Shown here piece by piece: positions 8,425 through 16,614 of a stretch of DNA of 64,000 nucleotides (positions are counted from its first letter, which is position 1; each line of letters begins with the position of its first letter). The notes under the pieces are model-generated. The model did no database searches and had not been told where the DNA came from. It saw only the letters and a program-made list of their open reading frames with translations. The DNA lies in the NCBI GenBank assembly GCA_020638655.1, contig JACKIC010000010.1:90604-154603 (forward strand). The letters run 5' to 3'. Both the position numbers and the translations under genes were made by a program. This DNA is from Planctomycetota bacterium (GTDB lineage Bacteria > Planctomycetota > UBA1135 > UBA2386).

Positions 8425-9792
8425 ATGAACGGGCCCGAGGACGAAGCGAGCGGCGCCGGCCCCGAGGTGGTCGCGTGCGCCGAGTGCGGTACCGACAATC
8501 CGGCCGAGACGACGTTCTGCACCCAGTGCGGCGTCAAGCTGGTGGCGCGGCGCAAGAACGTCGGACGCGGTCGCCGGCGCAAGGCCGGCGACGCGGCGCA
8601 GCGGTCGCGCACGCGGCAGGAGTTCGGCCGGATCAAGCAGACGGTGCTGACCGTGCGCTCGATCTTCTGGGCCTGCGCGGCGCTGGCGGCGGGCTGGCTG
8701 GGGCTCTGGCACTTCTTCGCCGCGGCGGAAGGGCTCGAACTCACGTCGACGGTGGGCATGGTGATCACCGTGTTGCTGTGGGGACAGCTCGTCCTGTTGA
8801 TCGCCGGTGCGATCTACGTGCTGCGGGCGCCGCTGGTCTGGACCACGATCGGCGCGTGTTACTGGAGCCTGAACACCGTGGTGGTGGTGCTCGCGGCCGG
8901 TGGGATGCCGGGGCCGATGGACGTCGCCCAGGCGTTCGTCGCCGTGGCCTTCTGGTTCGGCGTCGCCCAGGCCGCGCGCGTGCAGCGCTTCATGGCCGAG
9001 GATCCGTCGCTGCAGCTGGTGCGCAAGCGGCTCGCGCCCGAGCAGCGTGTCGTCGGCGGCGTCGGTGACGACGTCCGGGCGCGGCGCAAGCGGGAGCGGC
9101 GGTCGGCCTGGCGCGGCCGCCTGCGCGTGCTCGGCATGGCGGCGGTGGTGCTCTTGGTGGCCGGTTTCGCGATCTACAAGGTGACCCGGCCGACGCCGGT
9201 CGACGCGACCGTGCAGACGTTCGGCAAGCGTTGGTCGCTGCACGACGTCGACGGCGTGTGCTCGTTGTTCGACACCGGCGCGACCGGCAGCCTCGCGAGC
9301 TCCCTGCGCGAAGAGCTCGAGCAGCGCGGCTGGAGCGCGGCGCTGCCGCCGCTCGGCGACGCCCAGGTCGAGACCCGCGGCGACCGCGCGGTGGTGCGAT
9401 GGCCGCTCGGCAAGAGCGAGGTGTTGACGCGGTTCGTGCGCAGCCGCGACGTCTGGCAACTCGACCACATCGCGCTGCCTCCCGTCGACGCGCCCGCGCC
9501 GGACGACGCCGTCGCCGCATTCGTCGCGGCCTGGGAGGGCGCGGGCACCGACGCGTTGGTCGATTCGTTCCGCCCCGCCAGCCGCGAACGCGTCGGTGGC
9601 TCGTTGCGCCGCATGCTCGAGCGCCGCGAGTGGCACGAGCAGCGGCCCGCGCTCGGCGCCCGCGACGTCGGTCCGGTGCGCGCCGGGCGCTGCCGGGTCC
9701 TGTTCACGATCGAACACGACGAACTTCGCGTCAACTTCGAGTACTGGCACCCGCGCTGGTACGTGGTCGGCGTGGCGCTGCCGCGATCATGA
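8425..9792 (+). CDS. Zinc-ribbon membrane protein with C-terminal extracytoplasmic domain
   Basis: 455 residues from the ATG at 8425. Cys18, Cys21, Cys32 and Cys35 (CAECG and FCTQCG) form an N-terminal zinc ribbon. A basic linker (about 40-70) precedes four hydrophobic helices (about 80-190), then another basic stretch (RARRKRERRSAWRGR) and a fifth helix (VLGMAAVVLLVAGFAIY). The last 200 residues appear to hold two related alpha/beta repeats, each beginning with a VQTFGKRWSLHDVDG- or VAAFVAAWEGAGTDA-like segment, similar to NTF2/DUF4440-type folds. Its stop overlaps the start of the CPBP protease gene (ATGA), so the two are co-translated. Function unknown. Confidence 0.8.
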   Translation: MNGPEDEASGAGPEVVACAECGTDNPAETTFCTQCGVKLVARRKNVGRGRRRKAGDAAQRSRTRQEFGRIKQTVLTVRSIFWACAALAAGWLGLWHFFAAAEGLELTSTVGMVITVLLWGQLVLLIAGAIYVLRAPLVWTTIGACYWSLNTVVVVLAAGGMPGPMDVAQAFVAVAFWFGVAQAARVQRFMAEDPSLQLVRKRLAPEQRVVGGVGDDVRARRKRERRSAWRGRLRVLGMAAVVLLVAGFAIYKVTRPTPVDATVQTFGKRWSLHDVDGVCSLFDTGATGSLASSLREELEQRGWSAALPPLGDAQVETRGDRAVVRWPLGKSEVLTRFVRSRDVWQLDHIALPPVDAPAPDDAVAAFVAAWEGAGTDALVDSFRPASRERVGGSLRRMLERREWHEQRPALGARDVGPVRAGRCRVLFTIEHDELRVNFEYWHPRWYVVGVALPRS

Positions 9793-10532
9793 GCGCGACC
9801 TGTCATCGCTGCGGCGAGAGCCTGCCGCCGCAGGGGCGCTTCTGCGGCGCGTGCGGCGCGGCGACCCGTGGCCACGCGCGCGAGGTGGCGGCGAAGACGC
9901 ATCGGGAACGGGAGCAGGTCACCCGCGCGGCGGGGGCGCTCGGCCTCGTGGTGTTGATCACGCTCGCCGGGCTGGTGCTCGGCCCGCGTCTCCTGGGTGA
10001 GCGGGACGAGGGCAGTTGGTCGGCGATGCTGATCGGCGCGGCGGCCGTGTTCGGCGCGGCGCTGGTGGCCGGACTCGTCGACGGGCCGCTGCGCGCGTCG
10101 TGGCCCCTTGCGACGCGGCCGATCTGGGTGCTGGTGGCGCTGCCCGCCGCCCTGGTGACGTTGGGCGCGGCGCACGTCTATCTGGGCCTGCTCACGCAGG
10201 GCGCGACCGACCCCGGTCGAGAGCACGTCGAGGCGACGACCGCGATGTGGATCGCCGTGGTGGTGCTCGCGCCGCTCGGCGAGGAGTGGCTGTGCCGCGG
10301 CGTCGCCTGGCGCTCGGCGGTGACGCTGTCGTCGCCGCGCACTGCGCTGCTGCTGACCGCGATCCTGTTCGCGTTCCTGCACGGACTCGGCGGCGGCTAC
10401 CTGCTCGAACTGCCGCACCGCTTCGCGATGGGGCTCGTCGCGGGCTGGCTGCGCTGGCAGAGCGGCAGCCTGCTGCCCGGCATCGTCGTGCACGCCGTGC
10501 ACAACTTCGTCGCGATCACCTGGCTCGGCTGA
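9789..10532 (+). CDS. CPBP-family intramembrane protease with N-terminal zinc ribbon
   Basis: 247 residues. A short zinc ribbon (Cys5, Cys8, Cys19, Cys22) is joined by a charged helix to about seven transmembrane segments. Near the C-terminus are the three CPBP/Abi (Rce1-like) motifs: EEWLCRG, FLHG and HAVHN. In this family the Glu pair and the histidines form the metal-dependent glutamyl protease centre in the membrane. The start overlaps the previous gene's stop by four bases; both genes encode zinc-ribbon membrane proteins and probably work together. The substrate is unknown. The stop codon is built into a hairpin shared with the convergent enolase-superfamily gene. Confidence 0.88.
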   Translation: MSATCHRCGESLPPQGRFCGACGAATRGHAREVAAKTHREREQVTRAAGALGLVVLITLAGLVLGPRLLGERDEGSWSAMLIGAAAVFGAALVAGLVDGPLRASWPLATRPIWVLVALPAALVTLGAAHVYLGLLTQGATDPGREHVEATTAMWIAVVVLAPLGEEWLCRGVAWRSAVTLSSPRTALLLTAILFAFLHGLGGGYLLELPHRFAMGLVAGWLRWQSGSLLPGIVVHAVHNFVAITWLG

Positions 10533-10552
10533 GCCGCCGTGCGCCTCAGCCG
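10526..10552. terminator. Hairpin embracing the stop codons of two convergent genes
   Basis: CGGCTGAG at 10526-10533 pairs perfectly with CTCAGCCG at 10545-10552 around an 11-base loop. The left arm contains the TGA of the CPBP gene and the right arm contains the reverse-complement TGA of the convergent enolase-superfamily gene. It probably acts as a compact bidirectional terminator. Confidence 0.6.
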
Positions 10553-11760
10553 GTGCGCCGCACCAGCGCGCGCACCTTGTCCTCGTCGACCTCGACGCCG
10601 AGCCCCGGCCCCTGCGGCACGAAGGCCTCGCCGTTCTCGACGCGGATCGGCGCGCGCAGCACGTCGGCGGTCAAGAACTGCGGGCCGTTGAGCGCAGCGG
10701 GCTTCTGCAGGCCCAGGGCCGCGTAGAGCTGCAGCGTCGCGGCGAACGAGACGTCGGGGTCGGTGAGCCCGCTGCCGAGCCACATCAATCCGTTGGCGAT
10801 GCAGAACTCGATCTGTGCCTTGCACGATACCAGCCCGCCGCAGCGCGACGGCTTCATCGCCACGCCGTCGAGCATGCCGAGCGCGTGAAACTCGCGCAGG
10901 TCGGTGGGCGTGATCACGCCCTCGTCCATGAGGATCGGCAGCGCGCCCTGCTTCTTCAGCGCCCGGTAACCCGAGATCAGGTTGGGCCGCAGCGGCGCCT
11001 CGAGCACCGACACGCCGGCGTCGGCGAGCAGCGGCGCGGCGCGCAGCGCGTCTTCGGGCGCGTAGCCGCCGTTGGCGTCGGCCCACAGGAAGCAGTCGGG
11101 TGCGAGTCGGCGCACGGCCTGCGCGAGCTGCACGTCGAACGCGGGGTCGGGGCCGACCTTGATGTTGAAGTGCCGGTAGCCGTGTTCACGGCCCGCCTGC
11201 ATCACCGCCTCGACGTCGTCGAGCTTCGTCACGTTGACGGTCCAGCTCAGCGTCAGCGTCTCCTTGGTCGGCAAGCCCCACAGCTGTGCGAGCGACTTGC
11301 CGGCGCGCTTGCCGATCAGGTCGTGCAGCGCGAGGTCCAGACCGGCGCGCGTGATCGGCATGCCCGTGCTGAAGCCCGGCGCGATCGCTGCCGAGAGCGC
11401 CGCTTGCGCGCCGGCGAGGTCCTCGGGGTCGCGGCCGATGAGGGCCGGCACGAAGTACTCGCGCAGCGCCACGGTCGCCGTCTCGAGCGTCTCGTCGCTC
11501 CACTTCGCGATCGGCACCGACTGGCCCCAGCCGACGCTGCCGTCGTCGGCCGTGACCTTGATCAACACGGCGGCGCGGCCGGCGCCGCCGTGCGGGCCGG
11601 TGAAGAACTTGAAGTAGCCCGTCATCGGGTAACGCACCGCGAACAGGTCGATGCGGTCGATGCGGATGCCGCCGCCGCGGGGGCGCGGCGCGGTGGGGGC
11701 GCCGGCGCATGCTGCCGCCGCGGCGCTGCCGGTCAGGGCCAGGAAACGTCGGCGGTTCAC
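10546..11760 (-). CDS. Tat-exported enolase-superfamily (mandelate racemase / muconate lactonizing-like) enzyme
   Basis: 404 residues from a GTG start. MNRRRFLALTGSAAAAACAG is a twin-arginine signal peptide, so the enzyme is probably exported folded. Residues about 33-150 form the capping domain and the rest the TIM barrel. Metal-ligand candidates are the Asp in LWADANGG, the Glu in VLEAPLRP and the Asp in LMDEGV. A barrel Lys lies in FNIKVG and another in MKPSRCGG. These enzymes abstract a proton alpha to a carboxylate; the substrate (possibly a sugar acid or dipeptide) cannot be told from sequence. Export of an MR-family enzyme by Tat is unusual outside planctomycete-like genomes. Confidence 0.85.
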   Translation of the reverse strand: MNRRRFLALTGSAAAAACAGAPTAPRPRGGGIRIDRIDLFAVRYPMTGYFKFFTGPHGGAGRAAVLIKVTADDGSVGWGQSVPIAKWSDETLETATVALREYFVPALIGRDPEDLAGAQAALSAAIAPGFSTGMPITRAGLDLALHDLIGKRAGKSLAQLWGLPTKETLTLSWTVNVTKLDDVEAVMQAGREHGYRHFNIKVGPDPAFDVQLAQAVRRLAPDCFLWADANGGYAPEDALRAAPLLADAGVSVLEAPLRPNLISGYRALKKQGALPILMDEGVITPTDLREFHALGMLDGVAMKPSRCGGLVSCKAQIEFCIANGLMWLGSGLTDPDVSFAATLQLYAALGLQKPAALNGPQFLTADVLRAPIRVENGEAFVPQGPGLGVEVDEDKVRALVRRTG

Positions 11761-11856
11761 TGTGGTGAGTCCAGCGCGGGGAGGTGGGTCATGGGGCCCG
11801 GCATGGTAGCCGACCGGGGCCGCGCACCCGACGCCGGGTTCGCGCCCGGATCGAGG

Positions 11857-13458
11857 TCACGCACCCGCCGCGCTGCTGCGGCGGTGCCGCCGGGTGCCCC
11901 CCGTCGCGGCGCTGACGCGCAGCTCCTGCAGCAGGAACATCACGCAGACCATCGCTGTCACCAGGCTGCCCGGCCCGACGTCCGCGTGGTCGCTGCGCGC
12001 GCCGACGACGATGGTCATGAGCGCGGGCAGCGCCCCCGCGACCGTCGCGGCGACGAGCAGCCCGCCCGGCGGCACGAAGCCGAAGCCGCGCAGTGTGCCG
12101 AGCACGGCGGCGAACAGGGTGAGCAGCGGCGAGATCAACAGCGGGATGCCCGCGACCGAGCCGGTCGCGGTGACGACGAGGGTCTGGTACCCCGACTCCG
12201 AGCGCAGCAGATTGGCGTGCAGCGCCGAGGGCGACACCGACGCCCAGACGAAGAACGCGGCGATCGACGCCGCGAGGCCCCCGAGCACGTGCAACCACGG
12301 CAACGCGCCGGGCGCGCGGGGCCGCTGCGGGTTCGGCGGCAGGTCCAGGCGGCTCATCGCGAACCACACCATGTAGACGGCGACGGCGAAGCCGAACGGG
12401 CCGAGCCCGGCGAACGCCGCGCAGCTCGCGACGACCCACAGCTCGTATCGCCCGATGTGCGGGTGTTCGCGCAGCGTGCGGCGCCGCGGGGCGACGGGCG
12501 CCGCGGCGCGCCGTCCGCCGGCCTCCTGCAGGTGGCTCTTGACGTCGTTCGCGGTCTGGTGGCGCCGCGCCGGGTCGTTTTCGAGCGACTTCATCACCAC
12601 GGGATCGAAGCCGCGCGCGGCGGGCGCGCTCGACGACGGCGGCGCGAACCGTCCGATCGGCAGGGTGCCCGTCAGCATCTCGTAGAGCACGACGCCGAGC
12701 GAATAGAGGTCGGCGCGGTGATCGACCGAGCCCGAGGCGACGACCTGTTCGGGCGCCATGTAGTGCGGCGTCCCGACGGCCTGGTCGGACTGGGTGAGGC
12801 CGATGCCCGGGCCGTCGCCGAGCAGCTTGGCGAGGCCGAAGTCGGCCACGTGCACCTTGCCGTCCTGGTCGACGAGGATGTTCTCGGGCTTGATGTCGCG
12901 GTGCACGACGCGGCGGTCGTGCGCGTACTGCAGCGCGTCGCACAGCTGCGGCACGAACGTCAGCACGTCGCGCGTCGTGAGCTGGCCGCCGCGCAGCAGG
13001 TCGCGCAGGTTGGCCCCGTCGACGTATTCCATCGCCAGGAAGAACCAGTCGCCGGCGCGGCCGAAGTCGTGCACGCCGACGATGCCGGGGTGGTCGAGCA
13101 TCGCCAGCGCGCGGGCCTCGCGTTCGAAGCGCTCGGCGAACGCCGGATCGGCCGCGAGGTCGCCGCGCAGCAGCTTGAGCGCGACGATGCGGTCGAGGCG
13201 GCGGTGGCGCGCGCGGTAGACGAAGCCCATGCCGCCCCGCCCGAGCAGCGTCTGCAGCTCGTAGTCCGCGAACAGCGGCTGCAGCTCCTCCGGGGTCGGC
13301 GCCGGCGGTCCCGGGCGCGCCGACGTCGCGGCGGCGCCGGTGGTCATGGCCAGCGCCAACAGGCACCGCGGGCAATGCCCCGTCGCCGGCGGCACCGTGG
13401 CCTGACAGCGGGGGCAGCAGGTCTCGGGTGGGGTAGCGGGCATCGAGGGCGTGTTCAT
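11857..13458 (-). CDS. Membrane Ser/Thr protein kinase with N-terminal zinc ribbon
   Basis: 533 residues. Cys15, Cys18, Cys29 and Cys32 form a zinc ribbon. The Hanks-type kinase domain (about 67-330) has the Gly loop LLGRGGMGFVYRA, Lys in IVALKLL, catalytic VVHRDIKPEN, DFG and the APE-like MAPEQ motif. A short basic region follows, then at least five hydrophobic segments to the C-terminus, so the kinase faces the cytoplasm and is anchored by its C-terminal half. An ECF sigma factor gene lies directly upstream on the same strand with a 62-base gap. Paired ECF/kinase genes are well known in planctomycetes, where the kinase is thought to control the sigma factor. Confidence 0.92.
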   Translation of the reverse strand: MNTPSMPATPPETCCPRCQATVPPATGHCPRCLLALAMTTGAAATSARPGPPAPTPEELQPLFADYELQTLLGRGGMGFVYRARHRRLDRIVALKLLRGDLAADPAFAERFEREARALAMLDHPGIVGVHDFGRAGDWFFLAMEYVDGANLRDLLRGGQLTTRDVLTFVPQLCDALQYAHDRRVVHRDIKPENILVDQDGKVHVADFGLAKLLGDGPGIGLTQSDQAVGTPHYMAPEQVVASGSVDHRADLYSLGVVLYEMLTGTLPIGRFAPPSSSAPAARGFDPVVMKSLENDPARRHQTANDVKSHLQEAGGRRAAAPVAPRRRTLREHPHIGRYELWVVASCAAFAGLGPFGFAVAVYMVWFAMSRLDLPPNPQRPRAPGALPWLHVLGGLAASIAAFFVWASVSPSALHANLLRSESGYQTLVVTATGSVAGIPLLISPLLTLFAAVLGTLRGFGFVPPGGLLVAATVAGALPALMTIVVGARSDHADVGPGSLVTAMVCVMFLLQELRVSAATGGTRRHRRSSAAGA

Positions 13459-13520
13459 GACACCGGGCCATGAACCAGATCGCGCCCGAGGTTACGCGGC
13501 TTCCTGCGGATTTCGCGGGG

Positions 13521-14231
13521 TCACCGCGCCAAGACCGCCAGGAGGTGGCGCAGCTCCTCGTCGACCTCGGCCTGCTCGAGCACCGTCTGGCCGATCTCGT
13601 CGCGGATCAGCTCGCCCATGCGCCGGCGCATGCGGTGCAGCGCGGCCTTGACCGCGCCCTCGGTGGTCTGCAGCTCGTCGGCGATGCGCTGGTGCGGCAC
13701 GGCGTCGTCGCTGCCGAGCAGCGTCGGTTCGAGCTGCGCGAGCAGCTGCTGGCGCCCGCGCGCCGCGTATTCCTCGCGCAGCCGCGCGGTGGCGCGCTCC
13801 AGCAGGGCCATGGCCCAGCTGCGTTCGAACGCCCGCTCGGGTGACTCTTCGGCCGCGGCCCGCTGCCCGTAGCGGCGCTCGGCGTCGTCGAACGACCAGC
13901 GCACCGCTCCGCCGCCGCGGCGCGCGACGCGTTCGTGCCGCCGCAGGTTGTCCTGGTGATGGCGGAAGGCGCCGAGCAGGTAGCTGCGGAACCGGCCGCG
14001 GTCGCGGTCGGCACCCCCGGGGCCGCCGCGCTCGAGCAGCTGCGCGCAGAACGACTGCACCGCGTCCAACGCCTCGGGCTCGGGCAGGCCGCGGCGCCGC
14101 GCGAACGCATACAGCGGCTGCCAGTAGAGCTCGCAGAGCTCGTCGAGCGCGCGCCGCGCTGCCTCGGGGTCGCCGCTGGCGAGGCGCTGCACGAGCGACC
14201 AGCGCGTCGTGTGGAACGCGCCGTCCGTCAT
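13521..14231 (-). CDS. ECF-type RNA polymerase sigma factor (kinase-associated)
   Basis: 236 residues. An N-terminal FHTTRWSLVQRLASG segment resembles the 'TRWSLV' start of planctomycete ECF sigma factors. Region 2 includes YWQPLYAFARRRGLPEPEALDAVQSFCAQLLE. A linker with many Arg and Glu residues follows, then region 4.2 (HQRIADELQTTEGAVKAALH) as the helix-turn-helix that recognises the -35 element. No anti-sigma gene is adjacent; the next gene downstream is the Ser/Thr kinase, which fits regulation by phosphorylation rather than by a membrane anti-sigma factor. Regulated genes are unknown. Confidence 0.92.
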   Translation of the reverse strand: MTDGAFHTTRWSLVQRLASGDPEAARRALDELCELYWQPLYAFARRRGLPEPEALDAVQSFCAQLLERGGPGGADRDRGRFRSYLLGAFRHHQDNLRRHERVARRGGGAVRWSFDDAERRYGQRAAAEESPERAFERSWAMALLERATARLREEYAARGRQQLLAQLEPTLLGSDDAVPHQRIADELQTTEGAVKAALHRMRRRMGELIRDEIGQTVLEQAEVDEELRHLLAVLAR

Positions 14232-14310
14232 CGGGCCTCGAGGCCGGTGGCGCTGCGGCGCGGGCTGCCCGGCGTTCTCGCTTGCATGGTCGGCGCGCGC
14301 CCGGCCGGGC

Positions 14311-15255
14311 TCACCGCGACCCCTTCACGTAGTCGCGGTAGCGTCCGGCCACGTCGGCGGCCGCGGCGTCACCCTTGTGCACGTAGAGGCGCGCCGAACC
14401 CGACAGGGTCTCGCCCTTGGCCAGCGTGAACTTCGTGCCGCTCAGCGCGTCGGCGCGGCGCGGCCCGAAGGTGCCGTAGTCGCGCGTCAGCCACTTGCGC
14501 CAGGTGCCGTCCTGCGGCAGCAGCACCGCGACGCCCTCGGTGACACCATCCACGGTGTTGCTGTAGTCCATCCAGTTGGCGTACTGCGCGTTGGTGCCGG
14601 CCTGGCCGCGGCGGCCGACGTCGTCGACGAGCACGCCGCCGCGCTCGACGCTGAACTGCGGGTGCATGCGCAGGTAGGGCCACGCGTAGTGCACCCAGTC
14701 GCTGTGGAACTTCACGGCGCCGTGGTTCGCGGTCCAGGTCCACGACAGGTCGATCAGCGCTTCGCCGCCGCCGAGCGCGGTCACCACCATGGTGCGCTCT
14801 TCGTCGAGCACCGGCTGTTCGCCGCCGACGAGCCACTGCAGCGTCGCGGCAAGCGTCGCGCGGTCGCCGCGCGCCTCGCAGCGCGGCATCGCGCGCTGGC
14901 GGATGAAGTGGCGGTAACCCTTGCTCGCGTCGTTCTTGTCGACCTGGTTCTGGAAGCAGTGGTAGAAGTCGACGACCGGGCCGTCCTCGAGCTGCACCTT
15001 GTCGGCGAGCCACAGCGCGCGGTGGTGGGGATACGGGTCGGGGTGCTCGGCGACGAGGTCCTTGCCCGACGGGCTCTTCAGCGGGAACCAGTGCGGGATC
15101 GCGAACTGCTGGCCGTACTGCCAGGTGACGATCTCGTGGTCGCCGTCGGCGATCACGACGCGGCCTTGGGAGTCGTCGCGGTCGATGCGCAGCGCGGGCT
15201 GCGGGCCCTGGGCGCTGGCGCAGCCGGCGGCGAGCAGCAGCAACAGCGTGCGCAT
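14311..15255 (-). CDS. Secreted DUF6807 (PmoA-annotated) family protein
   Basis: 314 residues from the ATG at 15255; a GTG two codons earlier overlaps the upstream stop as GTGA and is an alternative. MRTLLLLLAAGCASAQ is a signal peptide, probably a lipoprotein type (AAGC). Family features include the early PHHRALWLA His pair, FYHCFQNQV and a large beta-rich domain. The family is often named 'methane oxygenase PmoA' in databases, but it is a beta-sandwich unrelated to particulate methane monooxygenase. Members commonly accompany Gfo/Idh oxidoreductases in planctomycete carbohydrate clusters, as here (two-base gap to the Gfo/Idh gene). Biochemical role unknown. Confidence 0.85.
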   Translation of the reverse strand: MRTLLLLLAAGCASAQGPQPALRIDRDDSQGRVVIADGDHEIVTWQYGQQFAIPHWFPLKSPSGKDLVAEHPDPYPHHRALWLADKVQLEDGPVVDFYHCFQNQVDKNDASKGYRHFIRQRAMPRCEARGDRATLAATLQWLVGGEQPVLDEERTMVVTALGGGEALIDLSWTWTANHGAVKFHSDWVHYAWPYLRMHPQFSVERGGVLVDDVGRRGQAGTNAQYANWMDYSNTVDGVTEGVAVLLPQDGTWRKWLTRDYGTFGPRRADALSGTKFTLAKGETLSGSARLYVHKGDAAAADVAGRYRDYVKGSR

Positions 15256-15257
15256 CC

Positions 15258-16607
15258 TCACAGCGTCCACGGCGCGCGGTGTTCGTAATCGAGCAGCGCG
15301 TTGGCGGCGTCGTCGCCGACGAACTTCTCGGCCTTGGGATCCCACTGCAGCTTGCGGCCGGTGCGCATCGCGATGTCGGTGATCACGCAGATCGTGTTCG
15401 AGCGGTGGCCGACCTCGACCGGGCAGATCGGCTCCTGCTTGCTGCGCACGCACTCGAGCCAGTTGCGGTAGTGGTTGCCGCTGACGTAGAGCTTCGTCTC
15501 GCCGTCGCCGATCTTCTCCTTGAGGATCTCGGCGGGGTCGGCTTCGATCTTGCCGCGCTGCACGAAGATCGTGCCGCGCTCGCCCGTGAAGCGCACGCCG
15601 GCCGGGTTGCCGGTCTCCTGGATCAGTTCGACGCCGTCGGCGTACTTGCCGGTCGCCTTGAACTGCGTGTGCACGTCGAACAGGCCGCGCTGCGGGAACT
15701 CGGCCGTCGCCTGGATCTCGACCGGGCCGCTGTCCGTGTCGCCGCCGTGGCCCCACTGCGCGATGTCGTTCATGTGCGAGCCCCAGCCCGTGATCATGCC
15801 CAGGCAGTAGCGGCGGATCTGCAGCCAGCCCGGCCGGCTGAAGTTGGGTTTGCCATCGGCCGCCGATTGCGGGTGCACGCCTTCCATCGCGTAGGGCACC
15901 TTCTCGGTCGGGCCCAACCAGGTGTCGAAGTCGAAGCCCGCGGGCACGGGCGACTGCTTGGGGTCGCCGGTGCCGTGGTCGGGCGGCAGGTAGACGTGGA
16001 TGCGGTGCAGCTTGCCGAGGCGCCCGTTGCGCACCAGCTCGCAGGCCTGGCGGAACTTCGCGTCGCTGCGCTGCTGGCTGCCGACCTGCAGGATCACGCC
16101 GCTCTCGCGCACGGCCTTGACCAGCAGCTGCCCCTCGCGGTGCGAGTAGGTCATCGGTTTTTGCACGTAGATGCCCTTCTTGGCCTTGGCCGCGGCGATC
16201 GCGCACAGCGCGTGCCAGTGCTCGGGCGTCGAGATCGTGACCGCGTCGATGTCGTCACGCGCGAGCAGTTCGCGGAAGTCGCGGTAGACGCCGACGTCGG
16301 GCGCGGCGCCCGGCAGCTTGTCCTTGTAGAGCTTGTCGAGCCAGTTCTTCGCTGCGAACGCGCGCGTCTGGTCGAGGTCGCAGACCGCGACGACGTGCGC
16401 GTCGACGCCTTCGATCAGGCCTTGCTTGGCGACGGCCTGCATGTCGCCGGTGCCCATGCGGCCCGTGCCGATCGCGCCGATGCGCAGCACGTTGCTCGGC
16501 GCGCGCTGTCCGAACAGGTGGCTCGGCGCGATCAGCGGCACGGCCATCGCGCCGGCGGACGACTGCAGGAAGGTGCGGCGGGAGAGCTTGGTCGGCTTTG
16601 TGGTCAT
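15258..16607 (-). CDS. Tat-exported Gfo/Idh/MocA-family oxidoreductase
   Basis: 449 residues. A twin-arginine signal peptide (SRRTFLQSSAGAMAVPLIA) leads into a Rossmann fold with GAIGTGRMG, then STPEHWHALCAIAAAKAKKG, and QKP in place of the usual EKP. The C-terminal alpha/beta domain has the GSHMNDIAQW region that positions the substrate. The family uses NAD(P)(H), often tightly bound, to oxidise or reduce sugars and inositols. It is flanked by DUF6807 genes on both sides (7-base and 2-base gaps), making a three-gene operon probably used on an exported-side sugar derivative. Confidence 0.92.
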   Translation of the reverse strand: MTTKPTKLSRRTFLQSSAGAMAVPLIAPSHLFGQRAPSNVLRIGAIGTGRMGTGDMQAVAKQGLIEGVDAHVVAVCDLDQTRAFAAKNWLDKLYKDKLPGAAPDVGVYRDFRELLARDDIDAVTISTPEHWHALCAIAAAKAKKGIYVQKPMTYSHREGQLLVKAVRESGVILQVGSQQRSDAKFRQACELVRNGRLGKLHRIHVYLPPDHGTGDPKQSPVPAGFDFDTWLGPTEKVPYAMEGVHPQSAADGKPNFSRPGWLQIRRYCLGMITGWGSHMNDIAQWGHGGDTDSGPVEIQATAEFPQRGLFDVHTQFKATGKYADGVELIQETGNPAGVRFTGERGTIFVQRGKIEADPAEILKEKIGDGETKLYVSGNHYRNWLECVRSKQEPICPVEVGHRSNTICVITDIAMRTGRKLQWDPKAEKFVGDDAANALLDYEHRAPWTL

Positions 16608-16614
16608 GGCGGGC

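Noticed and set aside
10885..13473. An 862-codon plus-strand frame across the enolase-superfamily and kinase genes
   Set aside because: Spans two recognised minus-strand genes and the gap between them; no family resemblance.
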